17,330 nucleotides of DNA from Kiloniellales bacterium (GTDB lineage Bacteria; Pseudomonadota; Alphaproteobacteria; Kiloniellales; JAKSBE01), in the NCBI GenBank assembly GCA_030067055.1, contig JASJAL010000034.1, positions 1-17,330 of the forward strand, written 5' to 3'. Positions 1-7,306 of the stretch are shown one piece after another. The position numbers and the translations under genes were made by a program. Position 1 is the stretch's first letter. Each line of letters opens with the position of its first letter. The notes under the pieces were generated by a model. That model worked only from the letters and a program-made list of their open reading frames with translations. It had not been told where the DNA came from and searched no databases.

Positions 1-134
1 TCGTTGCTGTCCATCACCCGCTCGGCGACCTGCTGGTTGGCCCGGAAGGTGCCGCTCTGGCGCAGCAGGGCGTCGACCAGGGTGGTCTTGCCGTGGTCGA
101 CGTGCGCGATGATGGCGATGTTGCGGATCTGCAC
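1..134 (-). CDS. typA: GTP-binding protein TypA/BipA, N-terminal fragment
   Basis: This is the first 44 codons of a translational GTPase reading leftwards out of the window. The translation begins [20 protein letters not shown], which contains the P-loop (AHVDHGKT) of the EF-G/LepA/TypA family. It continues with [12 protein letters not shown], the stretch before switch I that distinguishes TypA from LepA and EF-G. TypA is a ribosome-associated GTPase involved in stress adaptation and ribosome assembly. I chose GTG at 134 because no in-frame ATG lies nearby upstream, the family begins a few residues before [13 protein letters not shown], and AGAGGA sits 6 nt upstream. The rest of the protein (about 560 residues in the family) lies outside the window. 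It is divergent from the gene at 563. Confidence 0.93.
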   Translation of the reverse strand, partial: MQIRNIAIIAHVDHGKTTLVDALLRQSGTFRANQQVAERVMDSN

Positions 135-282
135 TTGGGATCCTCTTGCTCTTTGCTTGCCGATTTCCTGAGGCGGCGCGGCAGGCCCGGCCCGAAGCTC
201 GGGCGCCCGTGCGGAGCCTCGAGGTTGAAAAGTCCCGGACTCCGCGTCGCGACCCCGCGGCCGCCCGGCCGGGGTCGGCGCC

Positions 283-311
283 TTTGAAGCAGGCCGCAAC
301 CGTCGCGTCAA
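283..311 (-). promoter_or_regulatory. Possible typA promoter
   Basis: Read on the minus strand, TTGACG (311-306) is followed after 17 bases by TTCAAA (288-283). The -35 hexamer and spacing fit a sigma70-type promoter, but the -10 hexamer is poor. It would place the transcript start roughly 140 bases upstream of the typA GTG. This is a pattern match only. Confidence 0.25.
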
Positions 312-546
312 TGTAAGGTTTTATTAACCTTTTCAAGACAACGAATCGGGCGCAGTCTACGCAATTACTTTGCACGCTACGGTTTTATGGCCCACGAAAG
401 GCTCAAAGATGTCACGCGACCGGCCGCTGCAATCCGCTTTATTGTTGATTCATCTGCAGGCCGTGATCCACGGCCGCGGTGGCTACACGTGCCGCTGGAG
501 AGGGAAAAAATAAAGAGGATGGCCCAACTTAGCGCCTTCTTCTGAT

Positions 547-554
547 AGGAGGTG
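547..554 (+). promoter_or_regulatory. Strong Shine-Dalgarno site that decides the start at 563
   Basis: AGGAGGTG is a near-perfect anti-16S match. Its end lies 8 nt before the ATG at 563, the ideal distance, and only 5 nt before the in-frame TTG at 560. I therefore prefer ATG 563. Confidence 0.7.
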
Positions 555-562
555 CCCTCTTG

Positions 563-1882
563 ATGTCTCGACTTAAGCGAGGCTTTTCTCGACGCCAGAG
601 CACCTATCCCATGCCGCATCCATCGGATCGCCGTCGCCAGGACTTTGATTTCGCAGGCTATCGGGACCGTCCCATCGAGCCCGATGCCGATCCGACCGTG
701 AAGCGCTTCGTCTGGCGGGTTCTGATCGAGTCCTCCGTGATCCTGGGCCTGCTGGTCGGCGTGGTCTTTCTGACCTATCAGGCGGGCTACCTCTTGCTGT
801 TCAAGGGCTCTGAGGAAGCCAGCACCGCCGCGACCAGCCCGCAAGGCGCAGCCCCCTCGGGCGTGGCCCAGGACGGCGGGACCGGGCCCTCGGGCGCGAC
901 GGCCAGCCACTACTTGGTCCAGCTCTCGCCGGCCCTCGGCATCGAGCAGGCGGACCAGATGCAAGCGCGCCTCGAAGCCACCTATCGCGGGCTTCTGGGC
1001 AGCCTAAAGGTGTCGCTCAGGGCGCAGCAGACGCAGGGCGGCGCGCCGGTCTACTACGTGGTCGCGGGACCGCTGTTCAGCCCGGTCACGGCCGACGACC
1101 TCTGCGGCCAGATCGAGAACGCCGGCTACGGCGACCCCTGCAGCGTGCTGCCCCAGGCGACGGCCCCCGCGGGAGTCGCCGCTGCGCCGGCCCAGGCCGT
1201 CAACCCGCCGGTCGATACGGGCACCAGCCCCGAGGTCATCGCGATGGTCCAGAAGCGCCTTCGCGAAGCCGGCTTCCGGCCTGGCAGCGTATCGGGCCAG
1301 ATGGGCCCCCAGACCTCCGACGCCATCCGGGCCTACCAGATCTCCGCCGGCCTGGAGCCGACCGGGCAGATTACAAGCGATCTGCTGGACCGCCTCGAGG
1401 CCAACCCGCAGCCGAGCCAGACCGCCAGCCAGGTCTCGCCCGGCATCAGCCTGCCGCTCGACGCCGCGACGACGCCGACCCTGCAGGGCCAGCCGGCGGG
1501 AGTCACCGACAGCGGCATCGGGACGACCGGCAACTTGGCCGCACCGGCGGTGGGAAGCAGCAACCCCCTGACCACCCGGGCGCAAGAGTTTCTGAAGATG
1601 GGCGACTTCTCCTCCGCCCGCCTGCTTTACGAACAGGCCTTCAGCCAAGGCGATGCTCGCGCCGCGGCGGGCATGGCGCTGACCTTCGACCCGGTCTACT
1701 ACCAGGAGGCCGGCGTGGTCGGCATGACCCCGAATCCCGAGACCGCCGTGCTCTGGTACCGGCGCGCGATCAATGCCGGCGACCCCGGCGCCGTGCCGCG
1801 GCTGGAGAAGCTGATCCGCTGGCTGCAGCAGCGCTCGGCAAGCAACGCGGACGCCCGCCGGGCCCTGCAGATCCTTCAGTAG
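563..1882 (+). CDS. Membrane-anchored SPOR / peptidoglycan-binding / Sel1-like protein
   Basis: The 439-residue protein is probably a type II inner-membrane protein whose periplasmic part touches the cell wall. From the N terminus it has a basic cytoplasmic segment; one membrane helix at about 56-80 (VILGLLVGVVFLTYQAG); a low-complexity linker; a SPOR-like domain at about 116-197 (SHYLVQLSPALG to YYVVAGPLFSP); a peptidoglycan_binding_1-like domain at about 223-279 (VQKRLREAGFRPGSVSGQMGP, DAIRAYQ); a second linker; and a C-terminal TPR/Sel1-like region at about 340-430 (FLKMGDFSSARLLYEQAF, AVLWYRRAINAGD). SPOR domains bind denuded septal glycan, and Sel1/TPR repeats bind proteins. This suggests a role in envelope organisation or division; no specific gene can be named. 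It is convergent with the next gene, which also ends in a SPOR domain. Confidence 0.88.
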   Translation: MSRLKRGFSRRQSTYPMPHPSDRRRQDFDFAGYRDRPIEPDADPTVKRFVWRVLIESSVILGLLVGVVFLTYQAGYLLLFKGSEEASTAATSPQGAAPSGVAQDGGTGPSGATASHYLVQLSPALGIEQADQMQARLEATYRGLLGSLKVSLRAQQTQGGAPVYYVVAGPLFSPVTADDLCGQIENAGYGDPCSVLPQATAPAGVAAAPAQAVNPPVDTGTSPEVIAMVQKRLREAGFRPGSVSGQMGPQTSDAIRAYQISAGLEPTGQITSDLLDRLEANPQPSQTASQVSPGISLPLDAATTPTLQGQPAGVTDSGIGTTGNLAAPAVGSSNPLTTRAQEFLKMGDFSSARLLYEQAFSQGDARAAAGMALTFDPVYYQEAGVVGMTPNPETAVLWYRRAINAGDPGAVPRLEKLIRWLQQRSASNADARRALQILQ

Positions 1883-1982
1883 AAAAGCGTCACGGCGAGC
1901 CGCTGCGCCCGACGCGCGAAAGCGCAAGGGGCGTCCATCCCATCGAATTCGTTTGTGCAACAGGTGCCTTTCGGCGTGGTAT

Positions 1983-2001
1983 CCGCCGGGCCGAGCGGCG
2001 G
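1983..2001. terminator. GC-rich hairpin between convergent genes
   Basis: CCGCCG (1983-1988) and CGGCGG (1996-2001) form a perfect 6-bp stem with a 7-nt loop. It lies between the stop codons of two convergent genes (1882 and 2025). No T-run follows on either strand. A second short hairpin, GCGC-GAAA-GCGC, is at 1914-1925. Either could help termination, but neither is a canonical intrinsic terminator. Confidence 0.3.
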
Positions 2002-2024
2002 CCGTCCCTCGCTATAGACGCGCC

Positions 2025-3338
2025 TCAGCGCTGACGCAGGAAGCAGTCCTGTCGCATGCTCTGCAGCTGGCTGCAGACGTCCTGCGCGGCGGCGGCGCTC
2101 TCGAAGGGGCCGGCCATGACCCGGTAGAAGTCGCCGCGCGGTCCGACCTGCACCCGTTCGACCCAGATTTCCCGCGCCGCAAGCAGGTCCCCATAGCTGT
2201 CCTGGAATCGGCTGCGATTGTCCTCGGCCGAGGCTTCGGAGCGGAAGGAGGCGAGGTGAAGGTTGATGGGGCGGACCGCCGGCGTCGCCCGCGCGACCTG
2301 AACCGCGGCCGAAGCGGCCGGCGTGGGAGACGGCGCGGGTGCCGGTTCCGCGACGGGCTCGCTCACGGGGCCGGCCGCCGCGTCGACCGGCGCCGGCCCG
2401 GCCTGACCGGCCGGCTCCAGGAAGATCGTCTCCGGCGTGGAGAGCCCTTGCGCCGGCGCGGCGGGGGCAGGCGCAGGCGCGGTCGGTTCGGACAGGGGGA
2501 CGGCGGCCGGCTGCGCCCTGGGCGGCGCCTCTAGCGCGCCGGTCTCGGCCGTCGACGCGACCTGGCGGGTCGCTTGCTGAGCTGCGACCGCGGAGGGCAA
2601 CAGCCCATGAATCCGTTGCAGCTCGGTCAGCTGACGCCGGCTCTCGACCACCGCCTCGTGGTCGGGGCCGACGATGCCCTCCCAGATCAGCAGCGAGCGC
2701 TCCAGCGCGATGGCCGCTTCGGGATGGCGTCCCTGGGCTTCGTAGATGCCGGCAAGATTGTTGAGCGCGGCGGCCACGTTCTTGTTATCGCCGCCCAGTG
2801 TGGCCTCCCAGATCTCGACGGCGCGGAGCATGTGGGTCTCGGCCGAGGCGTAGTCGTTCTTCAGGTATTCGACCGCCGCCAGGTTCTTCAGGACCTGGGC
2901 GACGTCGGGATGGTCCGGGCCGAGCCCGACCTCGATGACCCGCAAGGCCCGGGACAGCAGCTCGGCCACTTCGGCGTGACTGCCCTCGGCGTAGTAGGTC
3001 GCGGCCAGGTCGTTGAGGCTGTGACCGACCCGCATGTCCGTCGGCGAGATCTGTTCGGCCTCGCGCAGCGCCGCTTCGAACATCGCCCGGGCCTCGCCGT
3101 AGTCCTGCGCCTGCAAGGCTTCGCGGCCGAGCTCGGAGTAGCGCTCCCAGGCGACTTCCCCGGCAAGGCCGCGGCCCGGCGACGCGACGACCAAAACCAG
3201 GACGGCGAGCAGGCAGACAGCGAGACCGGGCAGGCGCGACCGAGCAAACCGCTTGCCGCCGCGACGCGGCACGGCGACCGCAAGGTGCCGAGGGCGCCGG
3301 CCAGGCAGCGCGCGATTCGATTCGACTATACCTGTCAT
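2025..3338 (-). CDS. Exported TPR protein with C-terminal SPOR domain
   Basis: The 437-residue protein is predicted to reach the periplasm. A long Arg-rich N terminus (about 35 residues) leads into a hydrophobic helix at about 37-55 (AVCLLAVLVLVVA) and an Ala-rich likely cleavage region near LAGEVAW. Four or more TPR units follow at about 62-240, of the kinesin-light-chain-like TPR_12/TPR_10 style: AATYYAEGSHAEVAELLSRAL, LGPDHPDVAQVLKNLA, and LNNLAGIYEAQGRHPEA. An Ala/Pro-rich linker connects to an 80-residue C-terminal SPOR-like domain (LHLASFRSEASAEDNRSRF to YRVMAGPFESAAAAQDVC). The start is uncertain. ATG 3338 has GAGAAG 7 nt upstream; GTG 3410 and ATG 3395 are in-frame alternatives, but the extra residues look non-conserved. 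The gene is likely monocistronic. TPR suggests protein scaffolding and SPOR suggests wall binding; the specific role is unknown. Confidence 0.85.
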   Translation of the reverse strand: MTGIVESNRALPGRRPRHLAVAVPRRGGKRFARSRLPGLAVCLLAVLVLVVASPGRGLAGEVAWERYSELGREALQAQDYGEARAMFEAALREAEQISPTDMRVGHSLNDLAATYYAEGSHAEVAELLSRALRVIEVGLGPDHPDVAQVLKNLAAVEYLKNDYASAETHMLRAVEIWEATLGGDNKNVAAALNNLAGIYEAQGRHPEAAIALERSLLIWEGIVGPDHEAVVESRRQLTELQRIHGLLPSAVAAQQATRQVASTAETGALEAPPRAQPAAVPLSEPTAPAPAPAAPAQGLSTPETIFLEPAGQAGPAPVDAAAGPVSEPVAEPAPAPSPTPAASAAVQVARATPAVRPINLHLASFRSEASAEDNRSRFQDSYGDLLAAREIWVERVQVGPRGDFYRVMAGPFESAAAAQDVCSQLQSMRQDCFLRQR

Positions 3339-3502
3339 GCTGCGACTTCTCGACTGCTGGGACCGCTCAACGCCGTCGTCTCGTTCGACGGTCATCCTAC
3401 GCCCTGGCACCCGGCGGTTTTGTGTGAATTCTGTGTAGAGCCAAGACCCCAGGAAGGCCGGGCGCGAGAGGTGAATCGACGGAACGTCCCGCTCGGCGCT
3501 CG

Positions 3503-3520
3503 CCGAATTCTGTCACCGGA
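3503..3520 (+). repeat. Copy 1 of an 18-bp shared motif (candidate operator)
   Basis: CCGAATTCTGTCACCGGA occurs here and again, exactly and in the same orientation, at 7289-7306. Beyond the exact core, 9 of the next 12 bases also agree (TTGACGCATCAA here, ATAACGCACCAA there). This copy lies about 170 bases before the cytochrome gene at 3692. A shared site upstream of two functionally related units suggests a common regulator or promoter element. A short direct repeat flanking a cassette is the alternative. Confidence 0.6.
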
Positions 3521-3557
3521 TTGACGCATCAATTTCGCTTATCGATGGCGGCATAAG

Positions 3558-3568
3558 CCGGACAGAAT
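3558..3568 (-). promoter_or_regulatory. Inverted near-copy of the shared motif
   Basis: CCGGACAGAAT is the reverse complement of ATTCTGTCCGG. This matches the ATTCTGTCACCGG part of the 18-bp motif (3507-3519) except for two missing bases. The two copies face each other with about 38 nt between them, so they could form a two-site operator or a loop-closing stem. The second occurrence of the motif (7289) has no equally clear inverted partner. Confidence 0.35.
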
Positions 3569-3589
3569 ATCGTCTGCGGCTCTGGATCC

Positions 3590-3607
3590 CCGGTGTTTCG
3601 AAACCGG
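3590..3607. promoter_or_regulatory. GTTTCGAAAC palindrome
   Basis: A perfect 10-bp palindrome, GTTTCGAAAC (3595-3604), sits inside CCGG ends (3590-3593 and 3604-3607), about 85 nt before the cytochrome start. The centre has no loop, so it suits a dimeric protein-binding site better than an RNA hairpin. The binding factor is unknown and the match could be chance. Confidence 0.25.
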
Positions 3608-3677
3608 CTTCCCAGGTAGGGCAGGGTCTCCCATGCAGGGCTGGTTCCTCAACTTCGGCCGGGCGGCACAACAAATT

Positions 3678-3683
3678 GAGAGG
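3678..3683 (+). promoter_or_regulatory. Ribosome-binding site of the pentaheme cytochrome gene
   Basis: GAGAGG ends 8 nt before the ATG at 3692, at the usual distance, and supports that start codon. Confidence 0.55.
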
Positions 3684-3691
3684 CTTCAGCA

Positions 3692-5617
3692 ATGTGGTCA
3701 CCGTCCCCCCTCAAGCCGACTTCCCTCCTCTTCGCAACCGCCGCCATGATCTACGCCTGGGGCACATGGCCCGCGGCCGGATTCGAACGCGACCAGCCGA
3801 CGCCGGCGACCGAAGTGACAGAAGAGGTCGCGCCCGCACCTGAAGCCCCCGCGCCTGAAGCCAAGGAGGAGGCCGCGCCCGCCGAACCCGCCGAAGAGGA
3901 AAAAGCCTCCTCGGTGGCAGAGCTCTCGGCCGGCGAGGAGCAAGAGTTCTTCGACGAGGCCGAGCGCCAGCACGAGCTGCTGTTCAAGGAGACCCGCTAT
4001 CCATCGGCGGCCACCTGCGGCACCTGCCATCCCAAGCACTACAAGGAGTGGTCGGTCTCGCAGCACTCCTATGCGCAGCTCAGCCCCGTCTACATGGCGA
4101 TCAACAACTTCCTGAACTTCAGCACCAGCAGCTCGATGGGCGACTTCTGCCTGCGCTGCCACAACCAGGTCGGCGCCAACCTCGGCGAGTCACCCTTCAT
4201 CTCCAACCTGGAACGGCACCCGACATCGCGCGAGGGCATCACCTGCGTGGTCTGCCACCGGGTCAACAAGGCCTACAACAAGGCCAGCGGCCGGATCGGC
4301 CTGGTCGAGGGCGACCTCCTCGAGCCGGTCTACGGCCCGACCGGAAATTCCGAGCTGGAGCGCGTGCTGAAGGACGACGACTTCCGCGTGGTCACAGAGC
4401 GCGAGCAGCAAGGCCGCCAGATCCATACCGAGGTCCAGAAGTTCGCAGGCATCTCGTCCTCGACCTTCTGCGGCAGCTGCCACGACGTGACCTTGTTCAA
4501 CGGCTTCCGCCTGGAGGAGGCCTTCAGCGAGTACCGCATGTCGCCGGCCGCGGCCCGCGGCGAGACCTGCCAGGACTGCCACATGGGCACAGAGCAAGGT
4601 GTCGCCAGCGGCTACGCCAAGGGGCCGGCCGCGGTCGTCGGCGGGGTCGAGACCGGGCCGCGCAAGCTCACCGACCACACCTTCGCCGGACCCGACTACT
4701 CGGTCATCCACCCCGGAATCTTCCCGCACAACAGCGATGCCCAGAAGCTGGCGACCCTCGAGGACTGGCTGAAGTTCGATGTCGAGGCCGGCTGGGGCAC
4801 CGATGAATTCGAGGACAGCGTTTCCGACGACTACGTTTTCCCGGAGCGCTGGGAATCGCCGGACGATCGCTATGACGCCCGCGAAATTCTGGAAGTGCAG
4901 TTCGCCCGGCTCGAGACCGCGAGGGAAAAACGCCTGGAGCTTCTGCGCAACGGCTACATGCTGGGCGACATCGTCATCGAGGACGCAGACAGCGACGGCC
5001 TGGACTTCAGCGTCGAGGTCAAGAACATCACCGATGGCCACAACGTGCCGACCGGCTTCACCGGCGAGCGCCTGGTCTGGCTCGAGGTCACGGTCACGGA
5101 CACCGAGGGCAAGGTTCTGTTCCAGTCCGGCGACCGCGATCCCAACGGCGACGTCCGGGACCTGCATTCGCTCTACGTCCACAACGGCGAACTGCCGCTG
5201 GACGACTACCTCTTCAACCTGCAGTCCCGTTTCGTCGTGACCCAGGGCCGCGGCGGCGAGCGCGAGGCGGTCATCCCGATCCCCTTCACCGTCACCGCCC
5301 TGCCCATCGTGCGGCCGACGACCCTGTCGCTGATCCTGACCGGCGAACCGACCACCGAGCGCAACCACCGCAAGGGCATCGAGCCCCTGGGCAATCGCTG
5401 GGCGGACTATAGCGTCGACGGCGACGAACTGACCGGCAAGGGCCCCTACCGGGCGACGATCAAGCTCAACGCCCAGATGATTCCGGTCAACCTGATCGCC
5501 GCCGTGGAGCGGGTCGGCTTCGACTACAACATGAGCGCCCGGGAGCTGGCCGACGCCGTGGTCGCGGGCGCCGAGACGCTCTGGGAAAAGGAGATCGTCT
5601 TCGAGGTCGACGGTTGA
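3692..5617 (+). CDS. Five-heme c-type cytochrome with C-terminal beta-rich domain
   Basis: The 641-residue periplasmic electron carrier starts with an N-terminal hydrophobic segment (about 8-30, export signal or anchor). An acidic Pro/Ala/Glu-rich linker follows at about 36-85. The heme region at 109-297 has five CXXCH sites: CGTCH 109, CLRCH 153, CVVCH 185, CGSCH 260 and CQDCH 293. The first reads CHPKHYKEWSVSQHS, a typical opening of cytochrome c554/HAO-related multiheme folds, with extra His available as distal ligands. From about 430 to 640 there is a heme-free, probably beta-sandwich domain with the HNVPTG signature (450-455) and RLVWLEVTV, found at the end of some bacterial multiheme cytochromes. 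The protein could be a reductase or a carrier; a five-heme count does not match NrfA as a whole. It is followed 13 nt later by the outer-membrane barrel gene, which suggests joint function. Confidence 0.9.
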   Translation: MWSPSPLKPTSLLFATAAMIYAWGTWPAAGFERDQPTPATEVTEEVAPAPEAPAPEAKEEAAPAEPAEEEKASSVAELSAGEEQEFFDEAERQHELLFKETRYPSAATCGTCHPKHYKEWSVSQHSYAQLSPVYMAINNFLNFSTSSSMGDFCLRCHNQVGANLGESPFISNLERHPTSREGITCVVCHRVNKAYNKASGRIGLVEGDLLEPVYGPTGNSELERVLKDDDFRVVTEREQQGRQIHTEVQKFAGISSSTFCGSCHDVTLFNGFRLEEAFSEYRMSPAAARGETCQDCHMGTEQGVASGYAKGPAAVVGGVETGPRKLTDHTFAGPDYSVIHPGIFPHNSDAQKLATLEDWLKFDVEAGWGTDEFEDSVSDDYVFPERWESPDDRYDAREILEVQFARLETAREKRLELLRNGYMLGDIVIEDADSDGLDFSVEVKNITDGHNVPTGFTGERLVWLEVTVTDTEGKVLFQSGDRDPNGDVRDLHSLYVHNGELPLDDYLFNLQSRFVVTQGRGGEREAVIPIPFTVTALPIVRPTTLSLILTGEPTTERNHRKGIEPLGNRWADYSVDGDELTGKGPYRATIKLNAQMIPVNLIAAVERVGFDYNMSARELADAVVAGAETLWEKEIVFEVDG

Positions 5618-5619
5618 TC

Positions 5620-5624
5620 GGAGG
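5620..5624 (+). promoter_or_regulatory. Ribosome-binding site of the barrel gene
   Basis: GGAGG lies 6 nt before ATG 5631 and just after the TGA of the cytochrome (5615-5617). The two genes are therefore translated closely together from one transcript. Confidence 0.55.
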
Positions 5625-5630
5625 CGAGCC

Positions 5631-7127
5631 ATGGACGTGACAGCGCAACGGCCCCGCCCGGTGGCCGGATCGACCACCAGGCGAGCCGTTCGCCATGGCG
5701 GTACGGCCCTCGCCCTCGCCTTCGCCCTGGCCACCCTGCTTCCGGCGGAGGACGGCTTCGGCGAGAGCCCCGTCGAAACCGCCGGGGAAGAGAGCGAGAG
5801 CCGCCTTTCCGACGAACCGAAGCCCTTCCTGACCGAAGGCGACATCCCGGAACGCCCGCCGCTGATTCTCGAAATCGGCGACGATTTCCTGGGCGAAGGC
5901 GAGCTCAATAACGGCTTCGAGCTCCCGACCGGCGCGGTCTGGCAGCCGCGACTCTGGGTCTTCGGCACCATGCGATCCGCGGTCCAGACCATCGACACAG
6001 GGCGGGCCGAACGCACCTCCGAATTCGTTAACCGCGGCGACTTCTTCGCCAACTTGCAGCTGACCGGCACCGAGAAGGTCGTGTTCGGAGTCCGGCCCTT
6101 CGACAAGAACGAGCCGGACGACTTCTCCGGCTACCGCTTCGAGCCGGACGACGACAGCGGCCGACAGGACGAGTACAAGTTCAATGTCCGGACGCTCTTC
6201 GCGGAAGGCGACTTCGGCAGCCTGTTCCCCAATCTCGACCCGAACGGCACGACCCTGCTCGACTTCGGCTTCTCAGTCGGGCGCCAGCCCCTGATCGTGC
6301 AGGACGGAATCCTGCTGAGCGACACGGTCGATTCGGTCGGACTGGTCCGCAACAATATCCGCTTACCCGGGGTCTCGAACCTTCGGGTCGCCGGCGTTTG
6401 GGGCTGGAACGAGGTGACCCGCTCGGCCACCGGCGTCCAGGAGACGCAGGAAGACAACGTCCAGCTTTTCGGCCTCTTCACCGAGTGGGACCTGCCTGAC
6501 ACCACGCTGAACTTCGACGCCGCCTACACCCTCGACGAGAAGGACGGCAACGACGGGCTTTTCCTCGGCTTCTCGGCGGCCCAGCGCATCGGTCATTTCA
6601 ACACGACCTTCCGGGCCAACGGCTCGCTGGCGCTCGGCTCCGAGAACGAGACCGCCCTGACCCGCGACGGCATTTTGCTCTCCGCCGAGCTGTCCTGGAC
6701 CCCCTGGGGGACCGAAGACACCCTGTACGCCAATCCCTTCGTCGCCTTCGGCGAGTTCTTGCAGGCCGGCCGCGAGCTGGTCGACGGCGGCGGCCCGCTG
6801 GCGCCGATTGGAATCCTCTTCGCCTCGCCCAACATCGGCAACTTCGGATCCGAGCTGGTGAACCGCGCCAACGACGTCGGCGGCATCGCGCTCGGGTACC
6901 AGGCCTTCTGGAACGACAACTGGACCAACCTGGCGGTCGAGCTGGCGGTCAGGCAGGACCTCGGGCTCGACGGCGACGAGGTCGGCTTCGACCAGCAGGG
7001 CGTCGGCTTCCAGTTCCAGCAAAAGCTGACCCAGCAGATGCTGTTGCAGATCGAAGGCTTCGGCGTCCGGCAGCAGGGCGACAAGACCGCCTACGGCGGC
7101 CGTACCGAGATCCTCTACCAGTTCTGA
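5631..7127 (+). CDS. Outer-membrane beta-barrel (porin-like) protein
   Basis: The 498-residue protein begins with an Arg-rich n-region and a hydrophobic signal core at about 24-38 (GTALALAFALATLLP). From about 100 onward it shows alternating polar/hydrophobic strands with many aromatic residues and Asn/Asp-Gly turns (RLWVFGTMRSAVQT, LLDFGFSVGRQPLIVQDG, LRVAGVWGWNEVT). It ends in LYQF, and a terminal Phe is the usual BamA recognition signal of outer-membrane barrels. Length and strand count (probably 16-18) suit a porin. It is shorter than MtrB/MtoB-type cytochrome sheaths (about 650-700 residues) and lacks their N-terminal CXXC. Sitting directly after a periplasmic multiheme cytochrome, it may be the outer-membrane partner: a substrate pore, or a minimal electron conduit. 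That partnership is inferred from context only. Confidence 0.8.
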   Translation: MDVTAQRPRPVAGSTTRRAVRHGGTALALAFALATLLPAEDGFGESPVETAGEESESRLSDEPKPFLTEGDIPERPPLILEIGDDFLGEGELNNGFELPTGAVWQPRLWVFGTMRSAVQTIDTGRAERTSEFVNRGDFFANLQLTGTEKVVFGVRPFDKNEPDDFSGYRFEPDDDSGRQDEYKFNVRTLFAEGDFGSLFPNLDPNGTTLLDFGFSVGRQPLIVQDGILLSDTVDSVGLVRNNIRLPGVSNLRVAGVWGWNEVTRSATGVQETQEDNVQLFGLFTEWDLPDTTLNFDAAYTLDEKDGNDGLFLGFSAAQRIGHFNTTFRANGSLALGSENETALTRDGILLSAELSWTPWGTEDTLYANPFVAFGEFLQAGRELVDGGGPLAPIGILFASPNIGNFGSELVNRANDVGGIALGYQAFWNDNWTNLAVELAVRQDLGLDGDEVGFDQQGVGFQFQQKLTQQMLLQIEGFGVRQQGDKTAYGGRTEILYQF

Positions 7128-7139
7128 CGCGACCTGAAA

Positions 7140-7183
7140 CATGATCGCGCATCGCACCGCATCGGTGCGATGCGTGAATCATG
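7140..7183. terminator. Strong hairpin after the barrel gene
   Basis: CGCATCGCACCG (7148-7159), triloop CAT, then CGGTGCGATGCG (7163-7174) form a perfect 12-bp stem. It is extended across a small internal loop by CATGAT (7140-7145) with ATCATG (7178-7183). It begins 13 nt after the barrel stop. There is no T-tract after it, so it may be a transcript-stabilising 3' end or a Rho-assisted or non-canonical terminator. The near symmetry makes it equally stable on either strand. Confidence 0.6.
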
Positions 7184-7288
7184 CTCTCATTCGCCAAGAC
7201 AAACTCTGATCCAGCGAGACCTCGAACCCGCCTCGCAGGACGGCGCGGAACCGCCGCCGACGAGCCGCCACCAGCAGGCGCGAGCGTT

Positions 7289-7306
7289 CCGAATTCTGTC
7301 ACCGGA
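7289..7306 (+). repeat. Copy 2 of the 18-bp shared motif
   Basis: This is identical to 3503-3520 over 18 bases, with partial agreement for 12 more. It lies about 320 bases before the first gene of the five-gene operon. See copy 1 for interpretation. Confidence 0.6.

Larger units (their letters stand above)
135..562. other. Divergent intergenic region between typA and the SPOR-protein gene
   Basis: About 430 bases hold no convincing gene. The part near typA is GC-rich; positions 300-400 are clearly more AT-rich, as expected for promoters of the two divergent genes. A short A/T-rich inverted repeat (AAGGTT, loop TTATT, AACCTT, then TTT) lies at about 316-335. It is too weak to call a terminator. 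The ribosome-binding site of the plus-strand gene is at the right edge. Confidence 0.6.
3339..3691. other. Regulatory region upstream of the cytochrome-porin unit
   Basis: About 350 bases between divergent genes have no credible ORF. The region holds a first copy of an 18-bp direct repeat (3503-3520), an inverted near-copy (3558-3568), a short GAATTCTGT match at 3426-3434, a GTTTCGAAAC palindrome (3595-3604), and the ribosome-binding site at 3678-3683. The density of small symmetric elements suggests a controlled promoter. I cannot place confident -35/-10 hexamers. Confidence 0.55.

Noticed and set aside
2025..3338. Lipoprotein signal (LAVC) in the TPR-SPOR protein
   Set aside because: The residue before Cys is Val and the Cys lies at the start of the hydrophobic stretch rather than its end, so it is not a lipobox.
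3404..3422. TGGCAC-like sequence as a sigma54 promoter
   Set aside because: The -12 GC element is missing at the required spacing, and it lies about 270 bases from the nearest plus-strand start.
3521..3532. TTGACGCATCAA resembling an FNR/CRP-type box
   Set aside because: FNR sites need six bases between TTGA and TCAA; here there are four, and the second motif copy (ATAACGCACCAA) loses the symmetry.
4190..6106. Long minus-strand open frame opposite the pentaheme and barrel genes
   Set aside because: It runs across two well-supported plus-strand genes and their junction, and its Arg/Gly/Val/Leu/Asp-rich translation lacks any domain. Long antisense frames are expected at this GC content. The same applies to minus-strand frames at 8167-9978, 9588-11741, 12538-14274 and 14650-15795.
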